Of a DNA stretch of 64,000 nt, positions 40,238 through 49,778 are shown piece by piece. The position numbers and the translations under genes were made by a program. A model generated the notes under the pieces. That model was given only the letters and a program-made list of their open reading frames with translations. It ran no database searches and had not been told where the DNA came from. Within the stretch, counting starts at the first letter, position 1; every line of letters starts with the position of its first letter. This DNA comes from Methanothermobacter sp. (lineage in GTDB: Archaea > Methanobacteriota > Methanobacteria > Methanobacteriales > Methanothermobacteraceae), in contig NZ_JASFYG010000007.1 of assembly GCF_030055435.1 (NCBI RefSeq), positions 39,343 to 103,342 on the forward strand. Direction: 5' to 3'.

Positions 40238-40895
40238 GATCCTCATCATCAGAGCTTACCAGTCTTTTAATGTATTTTATAACCTCAAGGGCATCCTCCC
40301 TTTTTATATCCCTCCCCTCAGATTCAAGGAATGACATGAGGGATGCCCTTCTGTTTTCAGGTATCTCTGCATCATGCAGAATTCTCTTGTAGTTCCTGAG
40401 GGGATAAAATAGATCCTTAGCGATTTTCATGAGTTCTTTGAAGTCATCTTCACCGATGATACCCCTTCTAAGGGCCCTTTTAAAGTTAAAATGAATGCTC
40501 ACAAGGGAATCAGAGAAGGCCTCAAGGGTTTCGGGGTTGAAGGCAACTGCAACATCATCATCAGATTCCAGATCACCATTCAGGTAGGCCCTGAATATAC
40601 GGCCGACTCCCACCATTCCCAGATCATGGAGTTCAGAAGCCCTTAGGGCACCCATACTGGCCCCTCCAACAACGGTAACACCCATCCTGAGGGCCTCAAC
40701 GATCTCACGGTGTCCCACCGCCGGGCTCTGATGGAAAACACCGTCAATTATCCCTATTATCTCTGGCTTCTCTGAGAGAGCATCAATGATGTCACCCCGC
40801 CTTACAGGGGGTCTGTAATCTGCCCTTAGGATATCTGATGCCTCACGGTGGGAAAGTGATGGCCCTGTAAATATTATGATCCTTTTTCCATGCAT
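40212..40895 (-). CDS. tfuA: TfuA-related protein (thioamidation partner of YcaO)
   Basis: 227 residues. IIIFTGPSLSHREASDIL and the core VVGGASMGALRASELHDLG are the TfuA signatures, with a helical C-terminal half. In Methanosarcina, tfuA and ycaO are required for the thioglycine of the McrA active-site region; TfuA is thought to help deliver sulfide. The ATG at 40895 has only a weak ribosome binding site, 48 bp after ycaO. The downstream LarE-like gene overlaps its end. Confidence 0.93.
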   Translation of the reverse strand: MHGKRIIIFTGPSLSHREASDILRADYRPPVRRGDIIDALSEKPEIIGIIDGVFHQSPAVGHREIVEALRMGVTVVGGASMGALRASELHDLGMVGVGRIFRAYLNGDLESDDDVAVAFNPETLEAFSDSLVSIHFNFKRALRRGIIGEDDFKELMKIAKDLFYPLRNYKRILHDAEIPENRRASLMSFLESEGRDIKREDALEVIKYIKRLVSSDDEDHGCETHGS

Positions 40896-40943
40896 ATGAA
40901 TTATCTAGTGCATTGGGTCACTTAATCATTTCATCTGTGTGAC

Positions 40944-42140
40944 CTATGATATTTCACCGGGGGACCTTATGCGTCCCCCCACCCTTTCAGGGTCAACAGA
41001 GAAAACTTCGAGTCCCGGTACAATGACCCTTACAACGGGAACACCAACATCACGGGTTAGATCCACATAGAGTGTCTGCTTCAGGCCCGCCCTCTTCAGT
41101 TTATCCAGGGTAATCTCAAGGTCCCTCTGGAATGACCTTGTTGAGAGGTCCTCCATATCCCCAAGTGCAATGGTATCATCGGGCTCAGAGAACCAGTGTC
41201 TATTTAGCCTCTTCATCCTCTCATAGCCAGCCCTCCTCATGAACTCCGCCCTTACGGTGTCCTCCCTTGTGCCATGTATCTGGGTGGCCCGGCTCTGGGC
41301 AACCTCTGTGAGGGCCCTTATAACTGCAATTTCAGGGTCTAGGTGGGTCCCCACGCCCATGGTGAGGAGTGCAGGGTCCCTGAGCACAACATCATCTGCA
41401 ACCGCAGCAACCGTTGCAACGCCAGTGTCAGCGGTGAGATCCACAAGCGTTATCTCAACCCCTGCCCGCTGGAACCTTTCAAGGAGACACATTATTATCC
41501 TGTTATCTGTCCCTGAGCAGTCGATCTCTATCTTAGGACCCCTCCTTGCCTCAAAGAGGCTCCAGGCGTCCCTCTCTATCACCTCCATGAGGCCGTGGAA
41601 TATGGCCTCCTCCAGGACGTTCCCGGATGCAAGGCCATTGGTGTTGGATCTGAAAAGACTCACACAGCCCTCAGGGGGATTGTAAGGGTGAAAAACTGCA
41701 TTTGCAGGTACGTGAATCCTGTCCTGGCTTTTTATATCCTCTGCAATTATCCACTCAACTTCAGAGTCTGTATCAGCGTTTTGAGGTAGAATAAGTGCCT
41801 CAGGGTCCAGGCATTTATCCATCTCCGATGGATGGGCCCTCAGTGTTTCGTCCAGGGGACTCCTCTCGGCGGAGTACCTTTCAAAGGCCTCCATCATTGC
41901 AGAGACACGTGCCTGTTTTCTGGTTGCACCCTTACCTGCGTATATGCTAACGGCACCCTCCTCCGCTGTCGGCCTTATGGCTGAGAATACGGGTATGCCT
42001 ATACGGTCAAGGTGCGTTATCTCGGTTATCCGTGTGACACCTATGTCCCTGAGTTTTTCCCGGAATGCCCGGAGTGTCTCTGAGGGTTTCATGGCCCGGT
42101 GGGTGCATCCAACATACTTAACAGGAATATCCTGGAACAT
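40944..42140 (-). CDS. ycaO: YcaO-domain protein (McrA thioglycine formation)
   Basis: 398 residues. The YcaO ATP-binding elements appear as [38 protein letters not shown] and [20 protein letters not shown]. YcaO activates a peptide backbone amide with ATP; with TfuA it installs the thioamide on McrA. The GTG at 42149 is in frame, but GTGATC is the ribosome binding site for the ATG at 42140. It abuts the M50 protease stop, so that gene, ycaO, tfuA and the LarE-like gene form one operon. Confidence 0.94.
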   Translation of the reverse strand: MFQDIPVKYVGCTHRAMKPSETLRAFREKLRDIGVTRITEITHLDRIGIPVFSAIRPTAEEGAVSIYAGKGATRKQARVSAMMEAFERYSAERSPLDETLRAHPSEMDKCLDPEALILPQNADTDSEVEWIIAEDIKSQDRIHVPANAVFHPYNPPEGCVSLFRSNTNGLASGNVLEEAIFHGLMEVIERDAWSLFEARRGPKIEIDCSGTDNRIIMCLLERFQRAGVEITLVDLTADTGVATVAAVADDVVLRDPALLTMGVGTHLDPEIAVIRALTEVAQSRATQIHGTREDTVRAEFMRRAGYERMKRLNRHWFSEPDDTIALGDMEDLSTRSFQRDLEITLDKLKRAGLKQTLYVDLTRDVGVPVVRVIVPGLEVFSVDPERVGGRIRSPGEIS

Positions 42141-42149
42141 CTCGATCAC

Positions 42150-42725
42150 TTAGAACATGCTGTTGAATGTGAGTGCAAATGCAGATGCGGCTGCAATGAG
42201 CCATATGAGGGGGTTCCATCTGAAAACCTTGGCACCATCAAGTACGGCGATGGGTATAAGGTTAAAGAGGGCAAGGAAACTGTTAACGGCGTATCCAAGT
42301 ACAGCAACATCGCGAAGTGGAGATGGAAGCACAGATGATGCCATGAGAAATAGTAGAGCCAGCATTATGTTGGTGAGGGGTCCCGCAATGGATATCTTCC
42401 CGTTAACGTTCCTGTCAATGTAGTTTCCATGAATGTAAACGGCCCCTGGGGCTGCGAATACGAATCCAAAGTAGGATGTTACAATGGCCAGTATGAGGCC
42501 CTCGATCCAGAGCCTGTACTCGGCCCAGAATCCATACCTTATTGCCATTAACTTATGGGCGATCTCATGGAGGACAAATCCGAGCCCCACGGTAACAAGG
42601 GTTGCCGGAAGCAGAATCAGCGCTACCTGTAGGTTTCTGCCTGAGAACACATAGGCAAATACGCCTGCGATCACAACCATTGAGGTCAGGATATCCCTTA
42701 CCTCTCCTTTACTAAATCTAACCAT
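42150..42725 (-). CDS. Site-2 protease (M50) family membrane metalloprotease
   Basis: 191 residues with about five to six helices. [13 protein letters not shown] carries the zinc-binding HExxH, and [11 protein letters not shown] has the conserved LDG third ligand; both lie in membrane segments. It is the minimal type without PDZ or CBS domains, expected to cut substrates within the membrane. TATA-like ATTATAAG (42749-42756) is centred 28 bp before the ATG at 42725, so the transcript may be leaderless; the GTG at 42746 is too near TATA. It heads the ycaO operon. Confidence 0.88.
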   Translation of the reverse strand: MVRFSKGEVRDILTSMVVIAGVFAYVFSGRNLQVALILLPATLVTVGLGFVLHEIAHKLMAIRYGFWAEYRLWIEGLILAIVTSYFGFVFAAPGAVYIHGNYIDRNVNGKISIAGPLTNIMLALLFLMASSVLPSPLRDVAVLGYAVNSFLALFNLIPIAVLDGAKVFRWNPLIWLIAAASAFALTFNSMF

Positions 42726-42855
42726 GTTTATATTAAAAGGGAACACAGCTTATAATGCTTTCCATTGCTGGATTGATACTGCCTTTCAATTAAATGGAAG
42801 ATTTAAGAACAATCCTCGATATTCTAGAATGGAAAAATTTAAGTGCTTTAAAGGA

Positions 42856-43965
42856 TTATTTATAAGTATAAACTGATATCCTCTCGTTGTATGGAGGTTC
42901 ACTGAATTCTATCCGAAAAAGTCCGCCTTTCGACCCTGAAAAGGTGAGGGTTCCCTCAAGCTGTCCTGTGAGGATTTCAACAAGTTTGAAGCCAAGGGAT
43001 TTGCTATTCCTGAGATCCTCCTCACTGAACCCCACACCATCATCCTTAACTTCAAGAATACAAACAGAATCCCTCCTTTTAAATCTCACTGTGATTTTGC
43101 CTCTATCTCTTCCTCTGAAGGCGTGTTTGAGTGCATTGCTTACCAGTTCACTGAGTATAAGGCCTAGGGGAATTGAGGTCTCAAGTCTCAACTTTATATC
43201 GTCGGCTTCAAATGAGACTTCTATATTCTTACCATGGGAGTATGACCTATGGAGGTTCTTTAGAAGTCTGGATGCATACACTTTGAAGTCTATGGAGCTG
43301 AAATTACCTGAACGGTATAGTTGCTCATGAATGAGGCCCATGGACCTTATTCTGTTCTGGCTTTCCTCAAGGAGATCTTTGCATGTGGGGTCTTTAATGG
43401 TATGGCTCTGAAGGCTAAGAAGACTTGAAATTATCTGGAGATTATTCTTGACCCTGTGGTGTATCTCACTCAGAAGTACCTCCTTCTCCCTCAGGGACCT
43501 CCTGAGTTCCTCCTCCATCTTCAGCCTCTCGGTTATATCCCTGGCCACCAGGACAGCGTACCTTTCACCATCAAAATCAACCATATCTACCTTTATCTCA
43601 ACGGGTATCATCTCACGGTTCCTTTTTATAAGGTGCCCCTCCATTGTTATCCTCTCATCGTTGCCCTCAAGGATCTCTCTGAAGAGGGAATGCATGTCCT
43701 CAGGCAGAAGATCATAGATCCTGTGCCCGGTTATATCACGGGTTGAATACCCCAGCCTGGTGCATGCTGAGCGGTTGGCGTCTGTAAGTTCCCCTCCAGG
43801 CGTTTTAACAAGGAATATGGCGTCATCTGTATAGTCAAGGAGTTTCCTGAACCTTCTGAGTTCGGCGAGTGACTCCTGAAGACGGGGATAGTAGCTCTTC
43901 CTTATGGATTTTTCACCTAAACCTATTATCTTCTCCCTGAGGGTTTCCCAGTCCCTATCAGACAT
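42856..43965 (-). CDS. PAS-domain sensor histidine kinase
   Basis: 369 residues, no transmembrane helix. One PAS domain (about 50-165, TPGGELTDANRSACTRLGYS and ARDITERLKM), then the phosphoacceptor HHRVKNNLQIISSLLSLQS of the HisKA_2 type, and an HATPase domain with ELVSNALKHAF and VKDDGVGFSEEDL. The cytoplasmic signal is unknown and no response regulator is adjacent. GAGGTG is spaced for the ATG at 43965. It is immediately downstream of the broken alcohol dehydrogenase gene. Confidence 0.92.
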   Translation of the reverse strand: MSDRDWETLREKIIGLGEKSIRKSYYPRLQESLAELRRFRKLLDYTDDAIFLVKTPGGELTDANRSACTRLGYSTRDITGHRIYDLLPEDMHSLFREILEGNDERITMEGHLIKRNREMIPVEIKVDMVDFDGERYAVLVARDITERLKMEEELRRSLREKEVLLSEIHHRVKNNLQIISSLLSLQSHTIKDPTCKDLLEESQNRIRSMGLIHEQLYRSGNFSSIDFKVYASRLLKNLHRSYSHGKNIEVSFEADDIKLRLETSIPLGLILSELVSNALKHAFRGRDRGKITVRFKRRDSVCILEVKDDGVGFSEEDLRNSKSLGFKLVEILTGQLEGTLTFSGSKGGLFRIEFSEPPYNERISVYTYK

Positions 43966-43976
43966 TTCATCACACC

Positions 43977-45117
43977 TCAAGTCCCATGGAGGGCCCTTCT
44001 GAATATCTCCTCAACATCAGCCTTCTCTGGACGGGCAGGATTTGTAACTATACAGGGATCCCTCATAGAAGTCTCTGCAAGGGAGGGTATGTCCTCCTCA
44101 GCAACACCAAGGTCCCCAAGTGTCATATCAATTCCTAGGGTCTTCCGAAATTCCCTTATGTGTTCCTTGAGTTCCTCAAGCCCCGAACCACTGAGTCCCA
44201 TGACCTCTGCGATCTTGAGATACCTATCCCTCGCGGCTTTGAAGTTGAATTCAATAACGTATTCAAGGAGGAGTGCGTTTGCCTCACCATGGGGTATGTC
44301 CAGCATCCCACCCACGCTGTGGGCCATGGCATGCACAAGTCCAAGGCTGGCGTTGGAGAATGCAAGGCCCGCTTCAAGGCTTGCAAGCATCATATCCTCA
44401 CGGTAATCCATGTTATCCGGTTCAAGCATGACGCGGGGGAGGGCCCGGTTTATGATGCCTATTGAGTCGAGGGCGTTGAGATCAGTCAAGTGGAAACTTG
44501 CATTGGATACGTATGCCTCGATGGCATGTGCCAGGGCATCCATACCTGTTGCAGCTGTCAGCTCCATATCCATGGTCAGGGTGGTTTCCGGGTCTATGAG
44601 GGATGCATCGGGTACCATTGTCTTGCTTATGATTGCCATCTTAACCCTTCTATGGGGGTCCATGATTATCGCAAACTGTGATACATCTGCACCTGTACCG
44701 GCGGTTGTCGGAATGCATATTATAGGAACCGATGGTACTGGAATCCGGTCAACACCCTCAAACTCCAGCACATCCATTCTATTGGATACAACAGCGCCCA
44801 TGGCCTTTGCACAGTCAATGGGACTTCCTCGCCCAGCGCAACTATCATGTTGCACTCCTCTGCATCAAAAACCTCAGCACCCTCCATGACCTCGTGGTCG
44901 CGTGGGTTTGGTGTTACATCATTGAATATGACATAATCAAGGCCCTCATCACTGAGTCTACCTGTAACATCATCCACGAGACCGGTCTTCATTATGCCAT
45001 GGTCTGTTACAAGGAGGACCCTTCTGGCCCGAGGTTTGAGGCGTATCTTCCCGCCAGGAACCTGGCCCCCTTTCCAAAAACAAATTCAGCTGTCACAAAT
45101 TTTCGAAGCTCCCCCAT
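43977..45117 (-). pseudogene. Iron-containing alcohol dehydrogenase, two frameshifts
   Basis: The full gene reads from the ATG at 45117 (after GGGTGGTTAA) in three pieces. Frame 1 encodes GELRKFVTAEFVFGKGARFL and runs to a stop soon after 45030; one G is missing from a G run at 45028-45030, after which LLVTDHGIMKTGL continues. A second lost G near 44830 turns the expected VALGGGSPIDCAKA into VALGEEVPL; the remaining 290 residues are intact, with GMDALAHAIEAYVS and IPHGEANALL metal ligands. An intact enzyme would be about 380 residues of the iron-dependent ADH family. Recent decay or sequencing error in G runs are both possible. Confidence 0.88.
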
Positions 45118-45172
45118 TTAACCACCCGTGCAGTTACCGGCATGGGCTGCATATACATATAAATTAGGTTTA

Positions 45173-45709
45173 ATGATTAATATAAACCTTGAGTATTACC
45201 TTGCCATAGATTTTAGCGGTGATCATGTGCAGGTCTGTGAGTACTGTGGGGTTGACGGTTATTATGGTCGCGAAATTGCCGGGACAGACAACTGGATTGT
45301 TTACCTTGCACCGAGCCAGCGCTACCTTGCAACCTGTGTGGTGGCACTTCGGAGGAAATGCAGGAACCTCTCTGAAGTCACCAATGATGAGTGGCTTGAC
45401 TTTGCAGTTGTGGTGCGGGTACTTGAATCTGCTGTGGGCGACCTTTTTGGACCGGACCTCTTCAACTGGAGCTGCTTTAAAAATTCGGCTTTCAGGTCTG
45501 AAAATCCCGACCCCGAGGTTCACTGGCACTTCATCCCCCGCTACAGCAGACCCGTGAAATTTGGGGGCGAGGTCTTCAGGGATCCCGACTTTGGTCACAT
45601 ACCTCTGCCCATTGAGTTCAGGGCACCGGATAAAGTTATGGATGAACTTGAACTGGTCATGAAAAGAGCTGTTATGGAAAGACTGGGTGATGCAGTTGGA
45701 AAGGATTGA
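45173..45709 (+). CDS. HIT-family protein with N-terminal cysteine pair
   Basis: 178 residues. PEVHWHFIPRYSRPV holds the HIT-like HxHxxPRY block, placed late in the chain as in HIT nucleotide hydrolases. Near the start CEYCGVDGYYG gives a CxxC pair typical of zinc-binding archaeal HIT proteins. Substrates are probably dinucleotides or nucleotidyl-sulfates; specificity is not visible. The ATG at 45173 has a short AT-rich upstream region with TATA-like ATATAAAT. The M24 gene overlaps its end by about 20 bp. Confidence 0.82.
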   Translation: MININLEYYLAIDFSGDHVQVCEYCGVDGYYGREIAGTDNWIVYLAPSQRYLATCVVALRRKCRNLSEVTNDEWLDFAVVVRVLESAVGDLFGPDLFNWSCFKNSAFRSENPDPEVHWHFIPRYSRPVKFGGEVFRDPDFGHIPLPIEFRAPDKVMDELELVMKRAVMERLGDAVGKD

Positions 45710-46679
45710 AGGGGCACTTGAAGCCATCTCTGGTAAAGCTGACGGGGTACTCATAACAAAAAGGGAGAATATATATTATCTCACGGGATTCATGCCAACT
45801 GTCACAGCCTTCCTGTTCCTGAGTGATGAACCGGTCCTCTTTGTAAATGAGATGGACCTCGAGTCAGCGGAAGGATGCGAGATTCATGTTGAAGCCTTCA
45901 GGAGGGTATCTGATGTCTCTGATATGGTTGAACTAAGGGCCATTGGGGTTGAACCCTCCATGCCAGTGGGCCTCATTGAGAGAATCGGTCTCGACAGGGA
46001 CTTTCAGGTGATGGATCCCATCGCAGATCTCAGGATGGTTAAGGACAGGGAGGAGATAAAAAGGATGGAGGCAGCCCTTAAAATTGCCGAGGAATCATTT
46101 AAGAAACTTGAATTCCGTGGCAGCGAATCTGAGGTAGCCGCCAGACTGGACTACCTTATGCGTCTTGGAGGTTCAGAGGGAGTTTCATTCGACACCATCG
46201 TAACATCGGCCTCAAGGTCAAGCATACCACATGCGGTGCCAACCTCTAACGATTTAGGCTCCCCTTTACTGGTTGACTGGGGCGCTGTTCACAGCGGCTA
46301 CCACTCTGACACCACAAGGACACTGGTGGAGAGTGAACGGGAACATGAGATCCTTGAAGTGGTAATTGAAGCCAAAAGGGAGGGTCTGAAGGTAGCTAAA
46401 CCTGGCGTGAGGGCATGTGAAGTCGACAGTGCAGTGAGGGGTGTTATAGATGAATATGGATACGCTGATAAATTTATACACTCAAGTGGTCATGGTGTTG
46501 GACTTGAGGTCCATGAGAGGCCATCGCTTTCAGCCGACGATAAAACGGTTCTCACTGAGGGAATGGTCCTCACCATTGAACCAGGGATATATCTTCAAGG
46601 AGAATTTGGTGTGAGGGTGGAGGACATGTTTGTTGTGGGTGGTGGAGTAATGAACAGCCTCCCCGATCACCTGAGTTAA
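45690..46679 (+). CDS. M24 family metallopeptidase (Xaa-Pro dipeptidase-like)
   Basis: About 330 residues. The creatinase-type N-terminal domain precedes the pita-bread fold: VDWGAVHSGYHSDTTRT supplies two Asp ligands, HSSGHGVGLEVHE the His, IEPGIYLQG one Glu and VRVEDMFVV the last. Such enzymes remove residues before proline. A GTG at 45687 and ATG at 45690 are adjacent; the choice is uncertain. It overlaps the HIT gene and so shares its transcript. Confidence 0.92.
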   Translation: MQLERIEGALEAISGKADGVLITKRENIYYLTGFMPTVTAFLFLSDEPVLFVNEMDLESAEGCEIHVEAFRRVSDVSDMVELRAIGVEPSMPVGLIERIGLDRDFQVMDPIADLRMVKDREEIKRMEAALKIAEESFKKLEFRGSESEVAARLDYLMRLGGSEGVSFDTIVTSASRSSIPHAVPTSNDLGSPLLVDWGAVHSGYHSDTTRTLVESEREHEILEVVIEAKREGLKVAKPGVRACEVDSAVRGVIDEYGYADKFIHSSGHGVGLEVHERPSLSADDKTVLTEGMVLTIEPGIYLQGEFGVRVEDMFVVGGGVMNSLPDHLS

Positions 46680-46801
46680 GTGTATCACCTGAGTTAAATG
46701 TTCATGAAAATAAATGAATTAAAAAGTGGGTTGTCATGAATATAGTATAAATAATAGCCCGTAAATAAATTAGTAACAGCAAGAGTTCAAGTGGTGTGCA
46801 G

Positions 46802-47743
46802 ATGGCAGTATTACCGGCAGCATTGAAACCCGTGAGCGAGGCCCTGGAGAGTATATTACCTGATAAACTGCTTCTCCGGGTGCAGGAGACACTCATAAGG
46901 ACAGGACTTTATGTGAAGGCATCTGAGATAATAACACTTGCATTTCTTGCGGGGGCACTCTTCGCTGTTCTTGGATCAGTTGTAGCCGCAGTCGCGGGTT
47001 TGAATGTTATTCTAGCAGTTATTGTTGGGTTTTCAATGCCATCAATCCTCCTTGGGGCCTACATCTTTGTCATGATGGAGAGACGTGTTGACGCCATTGA
47101 GCAGTCAACCCCTGACTTTCTCAGGCAGATAGCATCACTGCTGAGGGCAGGGGTAGGCCTTGAATCGGCCTTGGAGGACGTATCCAAACAGGGGGAGGGG
47201 CCACTCTACGATGAACTCAAGAGGGCGGTTATTGAAATAAAAATCGGGCGGACATTCGATGATGCCATCCTCTCCATGAGTGAGAGGCTCAAATCCCAGA
47301 ACCTGGACAGAACCTTCAGGATGATCCTTGAGGGTAGGAGGGCAGGAGGAAGCCTATCGGATGTAATTGAGACAGTTGCAGAGGATCTTAGGGCTGTTCT
47401 GGCACTCAAGAGGGAGAGGAAGGCCAATGTTATGATGTCGGTGATGTTCCTTATTGTCGCCGCCATAATCGCGGCACCATTCGCCCTTGGAATGATAATG
47501 GTCTACTCAGGGTTCATGGAGTCTGTGGGGAAACCCAACCCCATCCTTGGCGCCGCCAAGATCGCCGCTGCAGGTTACATCATAATACACTCTATAATTG
47601 CAGGGCTCCTCATTGGAATCATAATGTATGGGAGCGCAAGGAAGGGTGTTAAGTTCTCTGTGCCACTCTCAATCGTGGCCTATGCAATATTCTATGTTAT
47701 AGGAAAATTTGGACTGAGCCTTGTTGGAAGCATGGCACCATAG
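46802..47743 (+). CDS. Type II secretion/type IV pilus assembly membrane protein (TadC/GspF-like)
   Basis: 313 residues. Hydrophobic helices at about 40-85 and two to three in the last 110 residues flank the cytoplasmic GspF domain, with [20 protein letters not shown] and [20 protein letters not shown], both family blocks. It forms the membrane platform of archaeal pili. GGTG is spaced for the ATG at 46802. The next gene is a small prepilin-like protein; no GspE-type ATPase is in the window, so the motor must be encoded elsewhere. Confidence 0.88.
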   Translation: MAVLPAALKPVSEALESILPDKLLLRVQETLIRTGLYVKASEIITLAFLAGALFAVLGSVVAAVAGLNVILAVIVGFSMPSILLGAYIFVMMERRVDAIEQSTPDFLRQIASLLRAGVGLESALEDVSKQGEGPLYDELKRAVIEIKIGRTFDDAILSMSERLKSQNLDRTFRMILEGRRAGGSLSDVIETVAEDLRAVLALKRERKANVMMSVMFLIVAAIIAAPFALGMIMVYSGFMESVGKPNPILGAAKIAAAGYIIIHSIIAGLLIGIIMYGSARKGVKFSVPLSIVAYAIFYVIGKFGLSLVGSMAP

Positions 47744-47755
47744 GAGGTTAAGGTT

Positions 47756-47950
47756 TTGTCTGGGGGTTTAATTGCTGATGATTCAGGTCAGGGGTCAGCC
47801 GAGCTGATACTTGTGTTTGGTGGTATAATAGTCATTGTGACCTTTGCAGTGGTGTGGTACCGTAACTATGTGAGGTCATCTCAGACTGCAATGAACTCTG
47901 ATGTTCAGAACGTCACAAACTCAATTAAAGGGCTCAAAAGAAAATTCTAG
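47756..47950 (+). CDS. Prepilin-like protein with class III signal peptide
   Basis: 64 residues. DDSGQGSAELILVFGGIIVI is a class III (EppA-type) signal: a Q-G cleavage site, Glu at +4 of the mature chain, and a hydrophobic helix, then a short polar tail ending KGLKRKF. The mature protein would be about 50 residues, a minimal pilin. The start is TTG behind AGGAGGTT. It lies 12 bp after the TadC-like gene and 15 bp before the aldehyde dehydrogenase gene. Confidence 0.82.
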   Translation: MSGGLIADDSGQGSAELILVFGGIIVIVTFAVVWYRNYVRSSQTAMNSDVQNVTNSIKGLKRKF

Positions 47951-47965
47951 TTTTAAGGTGGTCAT

Positions 47966-49378
47966 ATGGATATGATCATTGATGGTGGGCAGGTAGGGGG
48001 AGAAAATCGTTTCAGTGTCAGGAATCCCTTCAACGGCGAGGAAGTTGATACTGTACCCCTTGCAGGTAGGGATGATGTTTTAAGGGCTCTTGAGGCGGCC
48101 CACCGTGCAAAAGGTACCATGTCTGATCTTTCTGCCAGGCGCATCTCTGAGGGCCTCCATGATGTTGCTGATGAGCTCAGGGCAGAGATGGATGAACTTG
48201 CCCGACTCATAACCCTGGAGTCAGGTAAACCCATAAGGTTCTCACGTGATGAGGTTAAAAGGTCAGTTGAAACCGCACATCTATGTGCAGAGGAGGCAAG
48301 GAGGCTCTACGGCGAATCAATACCAATGGATGCAGGTATCGGTGGGAAGGGCCTTATTGGATTCACTGTAAGGCTCCCCCTGGGGGTTGTGGCTGCAATA
48401 ACTCCATTTAACTATCCACTCAATCTCGCCATCCACAAGGTTGGACCGGCACTGGCAGCAGGGAACACCACGGTTCTGAAACCTTCACTTGAGGCGCCCC
48501 TCTCTGCACTTAGACTCTGTGAAATACTGAATGAACATTTCCCTCCAGGAGCTGTTAATTCTGTAACAGGGAAGGGCCGGGAGGTGGGTGATCTTATAAT
48601 AGATAGTCCCCTCGTGGATAAGATAACATTCACAGGCAGTGTGGAGGTTGGAAGATACATATCCGGCAGGGCCTCAATGAAGAAGGTAACCCTTGAACTG
48701 GGGGGCAACGATCCCCTAATTGTCATGGATGACGCTGACATTGACTCTGCAGTTGAGGCCGCGGTTAGGGGTTCCTATCTCTACTCCGGACAGGTCTGCA
48801 TCGCGGTTAAGAGGATGATAGTCCATAAAGATGTGGCCGACGAATTTGCAGATAAACTTGTGGATAAGACCCGCAGGTTAAGGTCAGGGGATCCACTTGA
48901 TCCGAAAACTGATATAGGGCCACTTATAAATGAGGAGGCGGCCATTGAGGTTGAAAGACGAATTGAAGATGCCGTTAGAAATGGTGCAGAGCTCCTCCAT
49001 GGAGGGTCAAGGAGTGGCAACTTTGTTGAGCCCACAGTCCTTGACCATGTGCGTCCTGAGATGGGGGTTGTTGCAGAGGAAACCTTCGGGCCGGTGTCAC
49101 CGATTATAAGGTTTGATGACGCTGATGAGGCCTTAAGGATTGCCAATGGGACATGCTATGCACTTCAGGCAGGGGTTTTCACTGAGAACATAGGAACCGC
49201 CCTGAGGATGGCATCTGAGATCGAGGCTGGCACAGTTCTTGTGAACAAACAGTCAACATTCAGGGTGGACCATATGCCATTTGGCGGTTTCAAGTGCAGT
49301 GGAATGGGTAAGGAGGGCGTTAAGTACGCCATAGAGGATATGACCAGGACAAAACTTGTTATTTTAAACAGTAGATGA
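47966..49378 (+). CDS. Lactaldehyde/NAD-dependent aldehyde dehydrogenase, CofA-like
   Basis: 470 residues of the aldehyde dehydrogenase superfamily: ITPFNYPLNLAIHKVGPALA, cofactor loop FTGSVEVG, catalytic Glu in LELGGNDPLIV and nucleophile Cys in SGQVCIAVKRM. Overall it resembles CofA of Methanocaldococcus, which oxidises lactaldehyde to L-lactate for the F420 side chain; that role is inferred from similarity by eye. AAGGTGGTC precedes the ATG; a second ATG lies at 47972. A lone CofA-like gene next to pilus genes gives no operon support. Confidence 0.85.
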   Translation: MDMIIDGGQVGGENRFSVRNPFNGEEVDTVPLAGRDDVLRALEAAHRAKGTMSDLSARRISEGLHDVADELRAEMDELARLITLESGKPIRFSRDEVKRSVETAHLCAEEARRLYGESIPMDAGIGGKGLIGFTVRLPLGVVAAITPFNYPLNLAIHKVGPALAAGNTTVLKPSLEAPLSALRLCEILNEHFPPGAVNSVTGKGREVGDLIIDSPLVDKITFTGSVEVGRYISGRASMKKVTLELGGNDPLIVMDDADIDSAVEAAVRGSYLYSGQVCIAVKRMIVHKDVADEFADKLVDKTRRLRSGDPLDPKTDIGPLINEEAAIEVERRIEDAVRNGAELLHGGSRSGNFVEPTVLDHVRPEMGVVAEETFGPVSPIIRFDDADEALRIANGTCYALQAGVFTENIGTALRMASEIEAGTVLVNKQSTFRVDHMPFGGFKCSGMGKEGVKYAIEDMTRTKLVILNSR

Positions 49379-49778
49379 TTATAGGCCCCTCCACAATTTA
49401 ACATTAAGTGATTGACCGTTTGATTATTGCTATTATTAATGAAATAATGATTATGACCGCTTTAATATCTGAAGAATGGCATTTGTTATTCCTAATTTTA
49501 ATAAAAACATTGTTGGCCAATTTTTAATATAAAGGTGAATGGTTTGTTGAATCAATTGTATTAATGATTTTAACTGAAAATGAATAGAGCCATATTTTAA
49601 TTTACTGCTGATTATATGGTCTGATTATAATTTTTAAATTGACTTAACCATAATAAAATCAATATAACAGTATTTTTTATCAATTAATAAATTTAAAATT
49701 TACTATTTTATATATTTAAAAAAATTTTTATATTAATTATACATATACACATTTTTAGAGCTATATGGAGGTGAAAAA
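49379..49778. other. 400-bp AT-rich intergenic region
   Basis: Very low in G and C, with no gene I can support. It contains many TATA-like strings; the best for the downstream gene are TTTTATATATTTAAAA near 49708-49722 and ATTATACATATACAC near 49736-49750. Around 49530, TTAATATAAAGG followed by GGTGAATGG looks like a start signal, but the frame closes after three codons. It is the longest gene-free stretch in the window and feeds a secreted protein gene. Confidence 0.6.

Noticed and set aside
49530..49560. GGTGAATGG start-like signal after TTAATATAAAGG in the AT-rich gap
   Set aside because: The frame ends after three codons and no longer frame is supported.
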